A stretch of DNA of 64,000 nt, taken from contig CP089457.1 in NCBI GenBank assembly GCA_026636295.1, positions 496,001 to 560,000 of the forward strand, in the 5' to 3' direction. The notes under the pieces were generated by a model. It was not told the DNA's origin. It did not search any database and worked only from the letters and a program-made list of their open reading frames with translations. Of the stretch, positions 41,237 to 51,107 are shown piece by piece. The stretch is from Medakamo hakoo (Eukaryota > Chlorophyta > Trebouxiophyceae > Coccomyxaceae). How positions within the stretch are numbered: position 1 is the first letter of the stretch; each line of letters starts with the position of its first letter. The position numbers and the translations under genes were made by a program.

Positions 41237-42136
41237 ATGGCACAGCCCACCCCGCCCGCGCCCGCGCTCGGCACCGTCTCGCCCCTGTTCATCGCCGGGT
41301 CCGCGCCCGCGCCGGCGGGCGCGGGCGCCTCGGCCGCCGCCGCGCCGCCACAACCCGCCGCGCCGCGCGCCAGCGCCCGCGCGCGCACGCCCAAACCGCC
41401 GCCCTTCGCGCCGGCGGTGGACGGGCAGAGGCCCCCGCGCGCGCGCCGGGGTGCGAGCCCACGCGGCCGGGGGCGTGGTGGTCGCAGCCCCAGCGATGGC
41501 CGGTGCGTCACCCCGCCGCCGCCGCCGGCGAGCAAAAAGCGGGCGGTAGGCCTGACCCTCCCCCCCAGCCGTGGCCGCGGCTTTGTGCCTGGCCGCGGCC
41601 GCGGCCGGCCCGCGACCCCGTCCCCACGCCCGTCCACGGCCAGCACGAGCACGTCGACGCTGTTCGTCCCGGGCCTGGGAGCGGGCGCGGCGACTCCGCC
41701 ACCGGCCGCGCACACGCCGCCGCCACCACCCCCAGGCGCCCCCGTCCGCGTGTGCCTGCCCGCCTCGCCGTCCGACGCCCTCGTCCTGCCTCCGCCCGCT
41801 GTCGCGGCCCTCCTGTACGACGTCGGGCGCTTCAAAACGACGCACTTGAAGCCCGGGAGCAGGCCGGGCCAGCCCGTCCTCGAGGCGCCGCTGCTGCTGG
41901 CGGATTGGACCGGCCGCACCTGGCCCGCTCTGTTCTCCGCCCGCTTTGAGGGCGGCAGAGAGAGCCAGGCAAGACGCTGCGGGACGGGCGCGGGCCGGGC
42001 GTACGTGGCCAGCATCACCGCTGGGTGGGCTGCGTTCCGGGCGGGCGGGCTGGAGGGCGGCGGCGGCGGGGACGTGGTGGAGATGGTGCGGGTGGAGGGG
42101 GGCGGGCTGGTGGTGAGAGTCCGGGCACTACTGTGA
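41237..42136 (+). CDS. Putative B3-like DNA-binding protein
   Basis: A single frame for 299 residues. The first 170 are disordered, rich in Pro, Ala and Arg with several [10 protein letters not shown] stretches. The C-terminal 120 look like a B3 fold. After PVRVCLPASPSDALVLPPPA comes a spacer, then LLLADWTGRTWPALFSARFE, a YVASITAGWAAFRAGGL segment, and DVVEMVRVEGGGLVVRVRAL. B3 domains show the same order: a D-x-G-x-x-W strand, a GW-x-x-F turn, and a final GDVV strand. The call rests on pattern only. B3 proteins are transcription regulators found mainly in the green lineage. An RGG-rich RNA-binding protein is the alternative. It converges on NECAP with 67 bases between stops. Confidence 0.55.
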   Translation: MAQPTPPAPALGTVSPLFIAGSAPAPAGAGASAAAAPPQPAAPRASARARTPKPPPFAPAVDGQRPPRARRGASPRGRGRGGRSPSDGRCVTPPPPPASKKRAVGLTLPPSRGRGFVPGRGRGRPATPSPRPSTASTSTSTLFVPGLGAGAATPPPAAHTPPPPPPGAPVRVCLPASPSDALVLPPPAVAALLYDVGRFKTTHLKPGSRPGQPVLEAPLLLADWTGRTWPALFSARFEGGRESQARRCGTGAGRAYVASITAGWAAFRAGGLEGGGGGDVVEMVRVEGGGLVVRVRALL

Positions 42137-42203
42137 GAGAGAAAGAGGGCACGCTACAAGGAAAACAACAGAAAAAACACCACCACCACCACCCCGCCGT
42201 CTC

Positions 42204-42944
42204 TCACTCAAACGTGGCCCAGCCCTCCTCTGCGGGCGGCGGCGGCGGCGGTGGCGCCGGCGGCACAGCTCCACCGGGCGGCGGTGCAAGCCCAACCACC
42301 CCACTCCCTCCCGCGCCGCCGCCCAGGCGGGCGAGCAACCCGCCGCCGCCCGCGGGCCGGACCGCCGCGGGCGCGCCCGGCCCTCCGCCGCCGCCGAGGC
42401 TGACGGTGATGCGTTCGCCCGCTTTCAGCCCCAGGTCTCCCACCGGCGCGAACAGGGCCGCCTCCGCCGCGGCGTCCTCGGCCGACGGGCCCGCCGCGCC
42501 GCCGGGCCCGCCGCCCAGCCCACCACTCGCCCGGCGCTCGTGCTTTTCGTGGTCGGTCAGCGCGACGTTGAAGTCGAACGCCGTCGACCGTTCATCAAAG
42601 CCCAGGCCCACGAAGGCACGCCGACCACTGGCCGCGTCTACGAGGCGCAACACGAAGTTGCGGGAGGAGTCGACAGACTGTTCGACCGCCGCGTCCCGCT
42701 CTCCAGGCGGGATGGGGCAGACAGCAAAGAGTTCGCCCGTGCCAGGTTCTTCCAAGCGGATCTCCGCGCCGCGCGGGCCGCTGCCCGCCGGTCCGCCAAG
42801 AGCCACAGCACGCAGGCGGCCCGTAAACATCTTGGCGTCGACGCGCCACTGGCCCGAAATGTGGCCCGTCGCGCCGCGCGGCGGGATGGAATACACAGAC
42901 ACGGACGGCGCGACGAAGAGCGTGTATTCTGGCTCGTCGTCCAT
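42204..42944 (-). CDS. NECAP: NECAP-like adaptin ear-binding protein
   Basis: Accessory protein of clathrin coats. The N-terminal PHear domain and a C-terminal WxxF motif bind AP-1 and AP-2. It is a single exon of 246 residues. The domain reads EPEYTLFVAPSVSVYSIPPR, then GHISGQWRVDAKMFTGRLRA, RNFVLRLVDAASGRRAFVGL and GFDERSTAFDFNVALTDHEK. A Gly/Pro-rich tail ends GWATFE, an intact WxxF motif at the C-terminus, as in animal and plant NECAPs. The LKAGERITVSL strand that follows the PHear domain is also kept. The start MDDEPEYTLF at 42944 is typical of the family. Confidence 0.94.
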   Translation of the reverse strand: MDDEPEYTLFVAPSVSVYSIPPRGATGHISGQWRVDAKMFTGRLRAVALGGPAGSGPRGAEIRLEEPGTGELFAVCPIPPGERDAAVEQSVDSSRNFVLRLVDAASGRRAFVGLGFDERSTAFDFNVALTDHEKHERRASGGLGGGPGGAAGPSAEDAAAEAALFAPVGDLGLKAGERITVSLGGGGGPGAPAAVRPAGGGGLLARLGGGAGGSGVVGLAPPPGGAVPPAPPPPPPPAEEGWATFE

Positions 42945-43217
42945 GGTCGTTTTTTTGAGAGAGAGCAGCTCCCTGCGAGGTGAGGAGCGTGTGCTGCGTC
43001 TTTCCAAAGGAGGTGGGTGGGACGGGTGGGAGGGATGGGTGAGAGGCGTGGGGAGAGCGAGGGCGGTCGTTTTTTTTTTTCCAATGCCGCGCTGTGTTAT
43101 TCGGTCAACACAACCCGCTCCTCTCTCCATCCATCCATCCACGGCCCGAAAAAAAATGCAACGACGGCTTTTAGACAACTGAAATCACAAGTCTCTCTCT
43201 CTCCCTCACAACAAAAC

Positions 43218-44855
43218 TCACCCCCGCCGCACGCTCACCCGCATGGGCATGCCGCCCTCGGGCCCTGTGGGAATGACCGCAGGGTGGCGGCGCGGCACGC
43301 CCGGCGTCGCTTTCGCGAAATCGAATTCGGCAACAACCCGCGCCAGCACAATCCGCGCTTCCAACAGCGCGAAATATTGTCCCAGGCAGTTGCGCGGGCC
43401 CTGAATGAACGGGACGTACGTGAACGGGCGGATGGCCTCCGGGAAGGACTCGTACTCGCCCCCCGGGGCGAAGCGGGACGGGCGCCAGGACGAGGGGGAC
43501 TCCCACCGCCCCTTGTGCACGGCCTGGGCCAGCATGGCGACGTACGTGCCGCGCGGCAAGGGCACGCCGCAGAGCGTGACGCCGTCGGCTGCCACGACGC
43601 GGGTGACGACGGGGACGACCGTGTACTTGCGCAACGATTCTTTGAGGCAGGCCAGGGACGTTTCCATGCCCGTTTCCGCGGCTTCGCGCGACGGGACGGC
43701 CGCGGCGGGCGTGGGGAAGCCGGCGCCCACGCCCAGGACGGCCGCCGCTTCGGCCCGCACAGCAGCCAGGGCTTCCCTCCCCTCCCCGCCGTCGATGCCG
43801 CCGCCGCTGCACAGCTCGTACAGCGTCCACGTCAGCATCGCGGCCGACGTTTCGTGGCCGGCCAGCAGGAAGGTCTTCACGTCGTAGCAGAGCTGCGTCT
43901 CCAGCGCGGGGGACCAGGCCTCGCCCCGGCCCGCGATCGAGTCCAGCATGCGCTCCAGGATGTCGGTGTGCTTGGGCGACCCGGCCTTGGACCGGGCCGC
44001 CCACCGGGCGCGCAGGAGGGCCGTGATGTACGCGTCGAGTTTTTTGATGCCGGCCCGGTAGGTCGCGCCCGCGCGGCCGGGGACGAGGGCCCGCCACGGC
44101 CGCAACGCCCTCAAATTGGCTTCCTCCATGACGGGCAAGTACAGCTCCGGGAAGACGGCGTCGCACTCCGCCGGCGGCAGCGAGAGGATGGCCTCCCCGA
44201 TCACTTGCAGCGTCAGCAGCCGAAACTCTTCTTCCATGTCAATGGTCGGCGCGGCGTCCTTGCCTTCCGCGGCCGCCGCCGCCACGGCCGTGCGCAGCTT
44301 GGCGCACAGGCGTTCGGCGGCGCGCACCGCAATGCCGGGCACGACTTCCAGCACGTCGACGCGCAGGGCGGGGGCGATGAGCAGGCGCTGGGACTGCCAG
44401 AGCGGCCCGCTCGCGGTCACCAGGCCCGTGCCCAGGATGGGCAGGAACGGCTTGAACGAGAAGTCCAGGTCCTTGGCAAAGGCCCGCACCTTGGTCTGGA
44501 AGACTTCGCGCGCGGCTTCCGCCGTCCCCGCCACCACCATGCGGCGGTGGCCGATGACCATTTGCACGAGCGGGGCGTCCTCCGTCCGCCCGGCCCGCCA
44601 CCAGGCCTCCATCGTGTCCCAGTACACGCCCTTGAGCAGGCCGAGGGCGTGGCCCAGGAGGGGGTGGTGGTCGGGGGCGTAGGGCACGGCCCGGAGGCCG
44701 GCGGCGACGCGGGCGACGTTGTAGGCGGCGCGGAGGAGGCGGGCGGCGAGGGCCGCGGCGCAGGCCGCAGCGGCGAGGGTTGCGGCCGCCGCCGCGAGGG
44801 ACGGCTGGGCCGCCGCCGCGCCCGCCGCCGGCACAAAGGGCAGCCACGTCGTCAT
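43218..44855 (-). CDS. Cytochrome P450, CYP4/CYP72-like
   Basis: A heme monooxygenase of unknown substrate. It is a single exon of 545 residues from ATG 44855. It has a hydrophobic Ala/Leu N-terminal anchor (residues about 15-50), a Pro-poor hinge and HHPLLGHALGLLKG. The C-helix is PLWQSQRLLIAPAL, the I-helix oxygen-binding motif is FLLAGHETSAAML, the ExxR is LKESLRKY, the PERF-like site is SWRPSRFAP, and the heme loop is FIQGPRNCLGQYFALLEARI. GPRNCLGQxFALLE is typical of the CYP4 and CYP72 clans. It is not CYP51, whose heme loop differs. The anchor suggests the ER. An upstream exon through an acceptor near 44886 is possible. It stands head-to-head with mitochondrial ferredoxin. Confidence 0.9.
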   Translation of the reverse strand: MTTWLPFVPAAGAAAAQPSLAAAAATLAAAACAAALAARLLRAAYNVARVAAGLRAVPYAPDHHPLLGHALGLLKGVYWDTMEAWWRAGRTEDAPLVQMVIGHRRMVVAGTAEAAREVFQTKVRAFAKDLDFSFKPFLPILGTGLVTASGPLWQSQRLLIAPALRVDVLEVVPGIAVRAAERLCAKLRTAVAAAAAEGKDAAPTIDMEEEFRLLTLQVIGEAILSLPPAECDAVFPELYLPVMEEANLRALRPWRALVPGRAGATYRAGIKKLDAYITALLRARWAARSKAGSPKHTDILERMLDSIAGRGEAWSPALETQLCYDVKTFLLAGHETSAAMLTWTLYELCSGGGIDGGEGREALAAVRAEAAAVLGVGAGFPTPAAAVPSREAAETGMETSLACLKESLRKYTVVPVVTRVVAADGVTLCGVPLPRGTYVAMLAQAVHKGRWESPSSWRPSRFAPGGEYESFPEAIRPFTYVPFIQGPRNCLGQYFALLEARIVLARVVAEFDFAKATPGVPRRHPAVIPTGPEGGMPMRVSVRRG

Positions 44856-45483
44856 GGTCCTCAGGGCGTCGTCTGCGAGCAAGTCCTGCGACCGAGTGTG
44901 GGTTGTGTGCGTGAGAAACGGGCAGGCGGGAGAGAGAGAGCGGGCGAGCGCAGGTCGGCGCGTCAGGGCGTGCGTGCGCGGAGCCCCGTCCGTCAAAGTT
45001 TTTCACGCCCGGAACGGACAGGGGGTCGGCCCCTGCGACGCCGTCCGTCCATCCTCAAATATCCGGCCATCTCACCTCAAGCTGGACCTGGGCGGATACA
45101 GGGGTGGTGCGTCGCCAGGCGGGCGTGGCGCGTCGAAAACGAGCGGGAGCGGTGCGCCGTCGCTCGACTCTCGCGACGTCGCTCTCCTGCTGAGACTGCG
45201 CGCAGGGGGGGGGGGGGGGGGGGCGAACGAGGGCCGACCTGCGCGTGCAACACACGCGGTCAACGAACTGAGTCCTTGCACCAGGCGTTCGCACGTAAGT
45301 GGGGCTGCGCGGCTGCCTGGGTGTGGGCGAGCCGGGCGTGCACGTCGATCTTGCGAGTGAGGCACTGTGACGACGAAAAAAACGTTTGCTCCTCTTCCTC
45401 CCCTCACTCTGCTTTTCGTGTCTCGGAGGGCGCTGCCTCCTCTAGCGATCGTCCAGAGCGTGCACGCCGCGCACGCACATAGC
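44856..45483. promoter_or_regulatory. 628-bp divergent spacer of P450 and mFDX
   Basis: The spacer lies between the P450 and ferredoxin start codons. It is one of the longest divergent gaps here and contains a run of 19 G at 45205-45223. A GGTCGCAG acceptor-like sequence near 44886-44893 (minus strand) could belong to a P450 5' exon. No other gene was recognised. Confidence 0.5.
45205..45223. repeat. Homopolymer run of 19 G
   Basis: Nineteen consecutive G on the + strand lie about 260 bases upstream of the ferredoxin start. Runs of this kind can fold into G-quadruplexes and are prone to length change and sequencing error. Confidence 0.9.
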
Positions 45484-46164
45484 GCGATGACCGCCCCTCT
45501 GACCCGCGCACTAGCGGCCTGGCGGTCAGTGCTGCTGTCGTCCGCTAGCAGGAGTTGCGGAGGCGGCGGTGGACTGTCGACAATCGGCGCGGCGACCGCC
45601 ACGACCAGCTCCGCGTCCCTCTCCACGTCAGCGGCAGCCCGGCACGGCGGAGGAGACGCCTCCAGTGACGAGGGCAAGGAGACGTGAGTTTATTGGTAGG
45701 GGTTGAAAGGGCGGCGGCGACGACAAAAGACAGCGCGTTTCGCTCTCGACCGACCCGACCTAGCCACTCACACTCCTCGCCCGCCCATCCACCCACACCC
45801 ATCCAGCATTTCCGTCACCTTTAAAGACGAAAAGGACGGCTCCGTCTCCACCGTGCGCGTGCCGCTCGGCATGTCCCTGCTCGAAGCCGCCCACCGCCAC
45901 GGCGTGGATTTGGAGGGCGCGTGTGAAGGCTCCCTCGCCTGTTCCACCTGCCACGTTGTGTTAGAAGACCCTGCCCTGTACGCGGCCCTACCCGAACCGG
46001 ACGACGACGAGAACGACATGCTGGACCTGGCGTACGGCCTGACGGAGACGTCGCGCCTGGGCTGCCAGGTCAAAGCGTCGAAAGAGTTGGACGGCCTGAG
46101 CGTGCGCATCCCGGCGGCCACCCGCAATTTCGCGGTGGACGGGCACGTGCCCAAGCCGCACTGA
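45484..46164 (+). CDS. Mitochondrial [2Fe-2S] ferredoxin (adrenodoxin type)
   Basis: Electron carrier of the mitochondrial matrix for Fe-S cluster assembly, the yeast Yah1 and human FDX2 role. Exons 45484-45683 and 45807-46164, joined in phase (two plus one), give 185 residues. The first 65 residues are a Ser/Ala/Thr-rich presequence. The ferredoxin domain starts [20 protein letters not shown]. Cluster ligands are in [13 protein letters not shown] (Cys-x5-Cys-x2-Cys) with the fourth in LGCQV. The acidic partner-binding helix reads [20 protein letters not shown]. Plant-type photosynthetic ferredoxin is excluded by Cys spacing. The gene begins 628 bases from a P450 start in the opposite direction. 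Confidence 0.94.
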
Positions 46165-46444
46165 TGTGTGTGTGTGTGTGTGGGGAGGCAGGAGGCGCGT
46201 CTGTGGGCAGTTGGCTTGTGTGCGTGTCTGTGTGAAAAATCATGAAGCGGGTGGTTTTGTGTGTGTGTGTCTGTCCTCCATCCCATTCCGTGTTCCAAAT
46301 CCTGGCCCCGCCCCTGCTTTCCTCTCGCGCTGTCACGCGCCCGGCCGCGCCCCACGCCGCCTTCACCGCCTAAAACACGCGCGCACGGCCTCTTTCACCG
46401 GCTTCCTCTCTACACCCACGCCCGCACCCCCTCAACCCCCCACA

Positions 46445-47898
46445 TCACCCCGCGGCCGCCCGCTGCCGGGCCAGTGCGCGCGCCGCGACCACGCGCGCGC
46501 CAAGGAGCCCCAGCCCGTCATTCGTCACCGCGTACAGCGGGAACGTGCGCAGCAGCTTGGAGAAGCGGGACGCCGGCCACAGGAAGGCGTCCACCAGGCC
46601 GCCGCACCCGGCGATGCGGTCGATCAGGCGGGGCGTGATGCCCCCCGCCAGGTACACCCCGCCCGTGGCCAGGGCGCGCAGGCCCATCGCGCCCGCCTCC
46701 GCGCCGATGATCGCAAGGAACAGGTCGACGGCCTCCAGGGCCAGGGCGCCCTCCGGCGACGGGCGGTCGGACGCATGGGCTTCCAGGGCGGCGGCCGTGA
46801 TGGCGGGCGCGGCCGCGCGCGGCCCGCCCAGGTCGAGGCCCGGGCGGTGGGACGCCTGGTCGGAGGACAGGAACGCGTGGATGCGCTCCAGGCCCGCCCC
46901 GCACGCCACGTGTTCGACTTCGCAGTACCCCAGCTCCGCTTCGACGGCCGCGGCCAGGGCCCGCTGCTTCCAGCCGCGGCCGCCCCAGGAGGCGTGCGCG
47001 CCCTCGGACGGCCAGACGCGGTACGCGCCGTCGTCCGCGTCCCACAACAGCTGGGCCTGGCCGAGGCCGGTGCCGGGGCCCAGGACGGCCTTGGGGCCGC
47101 GGGGCTGGGGCGGCGCGTCGGTGAGCGGGACGATGTCGGCCGTCAGGGAGGGCGGCCCGCCCCCCGCCGACCCGTGGTCGAGGGCCAGGACGCCGTAGCC
47201 GTTGGCCTCGAAATCGTTGAGGACGGCCACGGGCACGCCTGACGCGGCCGCCAGCGCGCCGCCGTCAATCACCCACGCCAGGTTCGTCATGGCGCACCGG
47301 TTGGCCACAACGGGCCCCGCGACGGCCAGCGCCGCGGCCGAGGGCGGGACGAAGCCCGGCTCGCGTTCCAGGGCGGCGAGGGCGTCGCCAAACGTCGCAA
47401 ACCGTTTGGTCGGGTAGGTCACCGCCACGAGCGTTTCCGCCGCCACGGACGCGGATTCGGAGCCGTGTCCGCCCGCCTCGGCCGCGGCGGCTAGGGCAGA
47501 CGGCGTCAGACGGGACAGGACGAAGCGGCAGTTGGTGCCGCCGACGTCGGCGGCCAAGACGACGGCCGGGTCGGCCTGGTGGTGGGTGTGGGTGGATGGG
47601 TGAGGGGGAGCACGGCGCGCGCGCAGCACGAATGCCTCGCCCCTTTCCTCTCCCCCCCCCGAACCTCCACACTCACGTTGTCCGCCCACCGCCGGCAGCC
47701 CGCGTTGGTGGCCGGCAGGGCGGACGGGATGGGTGGGGAGGAGGGGCGGCAGCGCGGCGGGCGGCAGGGCGGCGCGAAGCGCAACGGCGCGGCCGAGCCG
47801 CTGCGCGACGGGCGGTGACGCGGCGACGGCGGCGCCGGGCGAGGCGCGGCGGCCAGGCCACCGCGGCAGGCAATGCGCGACTGCTGCAGGGTTGCCAT
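46445..47898 (-). CDS. Glucokinase (bacterial Glk type), likely plastid
   Basis: Phosphorylates glucose at C6 using ATP. It belongs to the Glk family (PF02685) found in cyanobacteria, algae and bacteria, not the plant hexokinase family. Exon 1 is 47898-47677; exon 2 is 47575-46445; phase zero; 450 residues. Exon 1 encodes a transit-like peptide rich in Arg, Pro and Ser (MATLQQSRIACRGGLAAAPR...). The core has VVLAADVGGTNCRFVLSRL (phosphate 1), VLNDFEANGYGV (the catalytic Asp), VLGPGTGLGQAQLL (phosphate 2), EGAHASWGGRG, and GGVYLAGGITPRLI (the sugar and adenosine sites). It runs into a GARVVAARALARQRAA C-terminus. Plastid location is inferred from the N-terminus and a cyanobacterial-type family. 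Confidence 0.92.
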
Positions 47899-48074
47899 CT
47901 CGTGCGTGCGACGGGCGCCTGGATCAGGTCACGACCCTCCCCCGCCTTGCGAAATGAAAAAGTGAGGATGGTCGAGTTATTTTTTTTCTTTTCACACTTT
48001 CAATCACGGCCCCGGCGGGTGAAGTCGCACCGGCCTCGCCAGCCCCACGGCTCGCGCGCAGCAGCAGCATCGCC

Positions 48075-49881
48075 ATGCGCGCTCCACCCGTCCGCCCGGG
48101 CGCGTTCGCCCACGGCGGGCACGGCGGCAACCGCGGCCGCGCGCTCGCCGCGCTCGCGTCCGTCTTTCTCCTAGGCCTGTGGCTGGGCGGGAACGTGCTG
48201 GGCGGGGGCAAGGTGTGCGAGTTGAGAGAGAGGAAGGGGGGGGGCGCGTTCTGCCTGCCGCACGCTGGGGACAGTGTGTGCTGGTGCGGCGTCGCCGGCG
48301 ACGGCGCTGGTCCACGTGCCCCTCCAGACAAACGCGATGCCCCCGGACCCGCGGCACGTCGCCTGAAACCCTCCCCCCTCCCCCCCTCTTCCATCCCGAA
48401 TATCCCATCCACCTACCAACCCACCCACCCACCCACCCACCCACTACCAGTCCTCCCGCCTCGCGACGACCGCCTCCACCTCCGACCCGCCCCTCGACCC
48501 GGCCCTGTTTGCCCAGGCCGGCCCGCCTCCTCTGCCGGCGGACGTCGAGGCCGCCGAGGCGGCCGCGCGCGCCGCGCCACCGCTCTCAGACGACGGCCTG
48601 AAAGCCGACGCGAGCGCCAAGGCCGTGGAGTGGGCCAACCTGCTGCGGGCGGCCAATGGCCATGGTCCGATCGCCGGCACCGGGAAGGGCGGCGGCGGCA
48701 AGAAAGGCGGCTCCAGCCCTGGCGCCGCGTCGGCCAGGAAACACGCGGGCATCGGCCTCCCGCCCGCCCACCCTAAACTCCTCGCCCGCCCGGCGCTCTC
48801 GACGGCCGCCCTGACGGCGCGGCTGGGCCACGCCCCCGGCCCGTCCGACGGGCCCATTCACCACCCGAGCCTGGGCACGACCATCCACGTCATCTTCACG
48901 AGCAACGGCTCGCCGGGCCTCAACTGGCAGACGCGCGTGCTGGCGGCCACCCTGGCCGAAGTCCGGGAAATGGCGTACGGCGACCGCCTGGCCGGCTTCA
49001 CGCGCATCTTGCACCGGTCCGTGGATGACGCCCTGGTCGGCGAGATTCCGACTTTCCGCGCCACGCCGCTGACGCCGGCGTGCGACACCTGGTGTGAAGC
49101 GCCCGCGGCCGACCGCCCGGACGCGGTGCGCCAGTTTTTCGACGCGGCCCGCGTGGAAAAGGACCTCATCGCCGCGCCGTGGGTGTACCTCATTGAACCG
49201 GACTACCTGTGGGTGAAGCCCGTCATCGTGCCGCTGGCCGAAACGACGGGGCCGTCGTACGGCTACCCCCAGCCCTTCGTGGACCCCGGCTCGCCCGGTG
49301 CGGCCCCGCTCCTCCGCCGCCTGTGGCCGGGCGGGGACCTGGCGTCCATGCCGCGCGCGGGGCCCGCGCCCGCCCTCTTGCGCGCGCACGAGTGGGTCAC
49401 GCTCCTGCCCGCCTGGGTGGACGCGGCGGCGGCGATCGAAGCCGACGCGGACGCGAGGGCCAAGCTCGGCGGCGCGCGCGACGCGTACGCTTTCGCCCTG
49501 GCCGCCGGCCAGACCCGGCTGAAGCTGGACCTGGCGCCGCCCCCGCAAAACATGCTCATCGCCCAGCCGCCGGTGGATGAAGAGCTGGGCGAGGCCGCGG
49601 CCATCCACTACACCTGGGCGGTGAAAGTGCTGGACGGAGAGCGGACGGTGTGGGCGTGGGACAAGCGGGACGAGACGGCGGCCGGCCTGGTCGACTCCCC
49701 GCCCGTGCTGCCCGTCCCGCCCGGACCCTGGAAGGGCGGGTGGACCCTGGGCGGGTCGGGCCGGCCCGTCAGCCGGACGCTGTACGACACGCTGCGGTCG
49801 CTCGTGACGACGCTCAACCGGGCGAGCGAGGGTGTGGGGCCGGTCGGTAGTGCGAGTGGTGGGAGTGCCAAGACGGCGTGA
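48075..49881 (+). CDS. HPAT: Hydroxyproline O-arabinosyltransferase-like (HPAT/GT95)
   Basis: Golgi enzyme that adds arabinose to hydroxyproline in extensins and small peptides. Exons 48075-48212 and 48451-49881, phase zero, give 522 residues. Exon 1 ends in a type II signal anchor (RALAALASVFLLGLWLGGNV). A disordered stem follows. The catalytic region reads IHVIFTSNGSPGLNWQTRVL, AGFTRILHRSVDDALVGEIP, TFRATPLTPACDTWCEAPAA, DRPDAVRQFFDAARV and WVYLIEPDYLWVKPVIVPLA. These are all diagnostic of the HPAT/SGT1-like family; the Asp in EPDYLW sits in the DxD-like position. The peptidyl-Ser galactosyltransferase SGT1 is a close relative, so the sugar is not certain. The intron contains a CCCA repeat (48419-48444). 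Confidence 0.9.
48419..48444. repeat. (CCCA)n tract before a 3' splice site
   Basis: About six to seven copies of CCCA (or CCAC) run up to the CTACCAG acceptor of the HPAT intron. They act as the pyrimidine-rich tract. Similar CCAT and CCCA runs precede other acceptors in the window. Confidence 0.85.
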
Positions 49882-50029
49882 GAGTGCGCGAGAGAGCGAG
49901 AGAGTGCGCGGCAAAGGGAGCCAGGGAGTACTTTTTTCTGTTATTTGTTTCTTTTTCTGATGATGCTTGTGCTGATGCTGATGCTTGTGATGAACGCTAG
50001 TCCCAGGCTGGAGACAGGTTGTGCCTCAG

Positions 50030-51107
50030 ATGAAAAACGCGGGCGCGATGGTTGCGAAAGCCGCAAAGTCCCTGCTGCCCAAGCTGCTGGGCGTCGTGGG
50101 TGCCGGCCAAATGGGCGCCGGCATCGCACAGGTGTGCGAGGGGTCTGCCACATGTGCGAGGGGCGGAAGGGCCCAGTGGAAGGGTCCGCCGGGCGGCCCG
50201 GACGGAAAGAAACGCGATGCCAAAAAAAAGCACGGGCGACGCGGGCCCACGCGTCACCGTCGTCCTCAAACCCTTCAACCCGCCCATCACATCAACACCA
50301 CAGGTCGCCGCCACGAAGGGCCTGGACGTCGTCCTGGTCGACCCCTCGCCCGCCGCCCTGGACCGCGGCCTGGCCGCCGTCCAGCGGTCCCTGGCCCGGG
50401 CGGTGACGCGGAGCCACTTGACCGCCGCCGACGCCGACGCGGCGCTCTCCAGAATCCGGCGTGAAGGCGACGTGGGCGCCCTGTCTTCCGCCGACTTCGT
50501 GGTCGAAGCCGCGCCGGAGGATGAAGCCCTCAAAAAATCCATCTTCGCAAGCCTGGATGCCGCCGTCGCCGCCCGCGACGCCGTCCTCGCCTCCAACACC
50601 TCGTCCATCTCAATCACGCGGCTCGGCGCCGGCACCTCCCGCCCGGGCGCCGTCGTCGGCATGCACTTCATGAACCCCGTCCCGGCCATGCCACTGGTTG
50701 AGCTGGTGAGGGGCATCGACACCTCGGACGAGACGGCGGCGCGGGCCGCGGCCCTGGCGGCGTGCCTGGGCAAGACGGTCACGCGCGCGGCCGACCGGCC
50801 CGGCTTCATCGTGAATCGCATCCTCATGCCCCAGATCAATGAAGCCTTCTACTGCTTGATGGAGGGCGTGGGGTCGGCCGAGGACATCGACCGGGGCATG
50901 GTCCTGGGCTGCAACGTGCCCATGGGGCCGCTGGCCCTCGCCGACTTCATCGGCCTGGACACCGTGCGGTCGATCCTGAAGGTCATGGCGGACGGGACGG
51001 GCGACCCCAAGTACCGGCCGTGCCCGTTGTTGGTGCAGTACGTGGACGCGGGGCGGTTGGGCAAGAAGACGCACCGTGGGGTGTTCACCTATGCGCGGCA
51101 GGTTTGA
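50030..51107 (+). CDS. 3-hydroxyacyl-CoA (3-hydroxybutyryl-CoA) dehydrogenase
   Basis: NAD-dependent dehydrogenase of fatty-acid or butyryl-CoA metabolism. Exon 1 is 50030-50131 and exon 2 is 50304-51107; phase zero; 301 residues, like bacterial Hbd (about 285). The Rossmann start is LGVVGAGQMGAGIAQVAATK, spliced within the fold. Further motifs are ADFVVEAAPEDEALKKSIFA, VLASNTSSISITRL, GMHFMNPVPAMPLVELVRG (catalytic His in MHFMNPV), RPGFIVNRILMPQINEAF and GVGSAEDIDRGMVLGCNVPM. The C-terminus (YARQV) is not PTS1, and the N-terminus (MKNAGAMVAKAAKSLLPKLL) is basic and amphipathic, so mitochondria rather than peroxisomes. It follows HPAT on the same strand, 148 bases away. Confidence 0.93.

Noticed and set aside
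43017-45482. 821-residue + strand frame opposite the P450
   Set aside because: Antisense to an intact P450 with all motifs. The frame is open only through GC bias.
48413-48446. Regular CCCA units that could suggest an array
   Set aside because: Too short and without unique spacers; it is a simple repeat in an intron, not a CRISPR or satellite.
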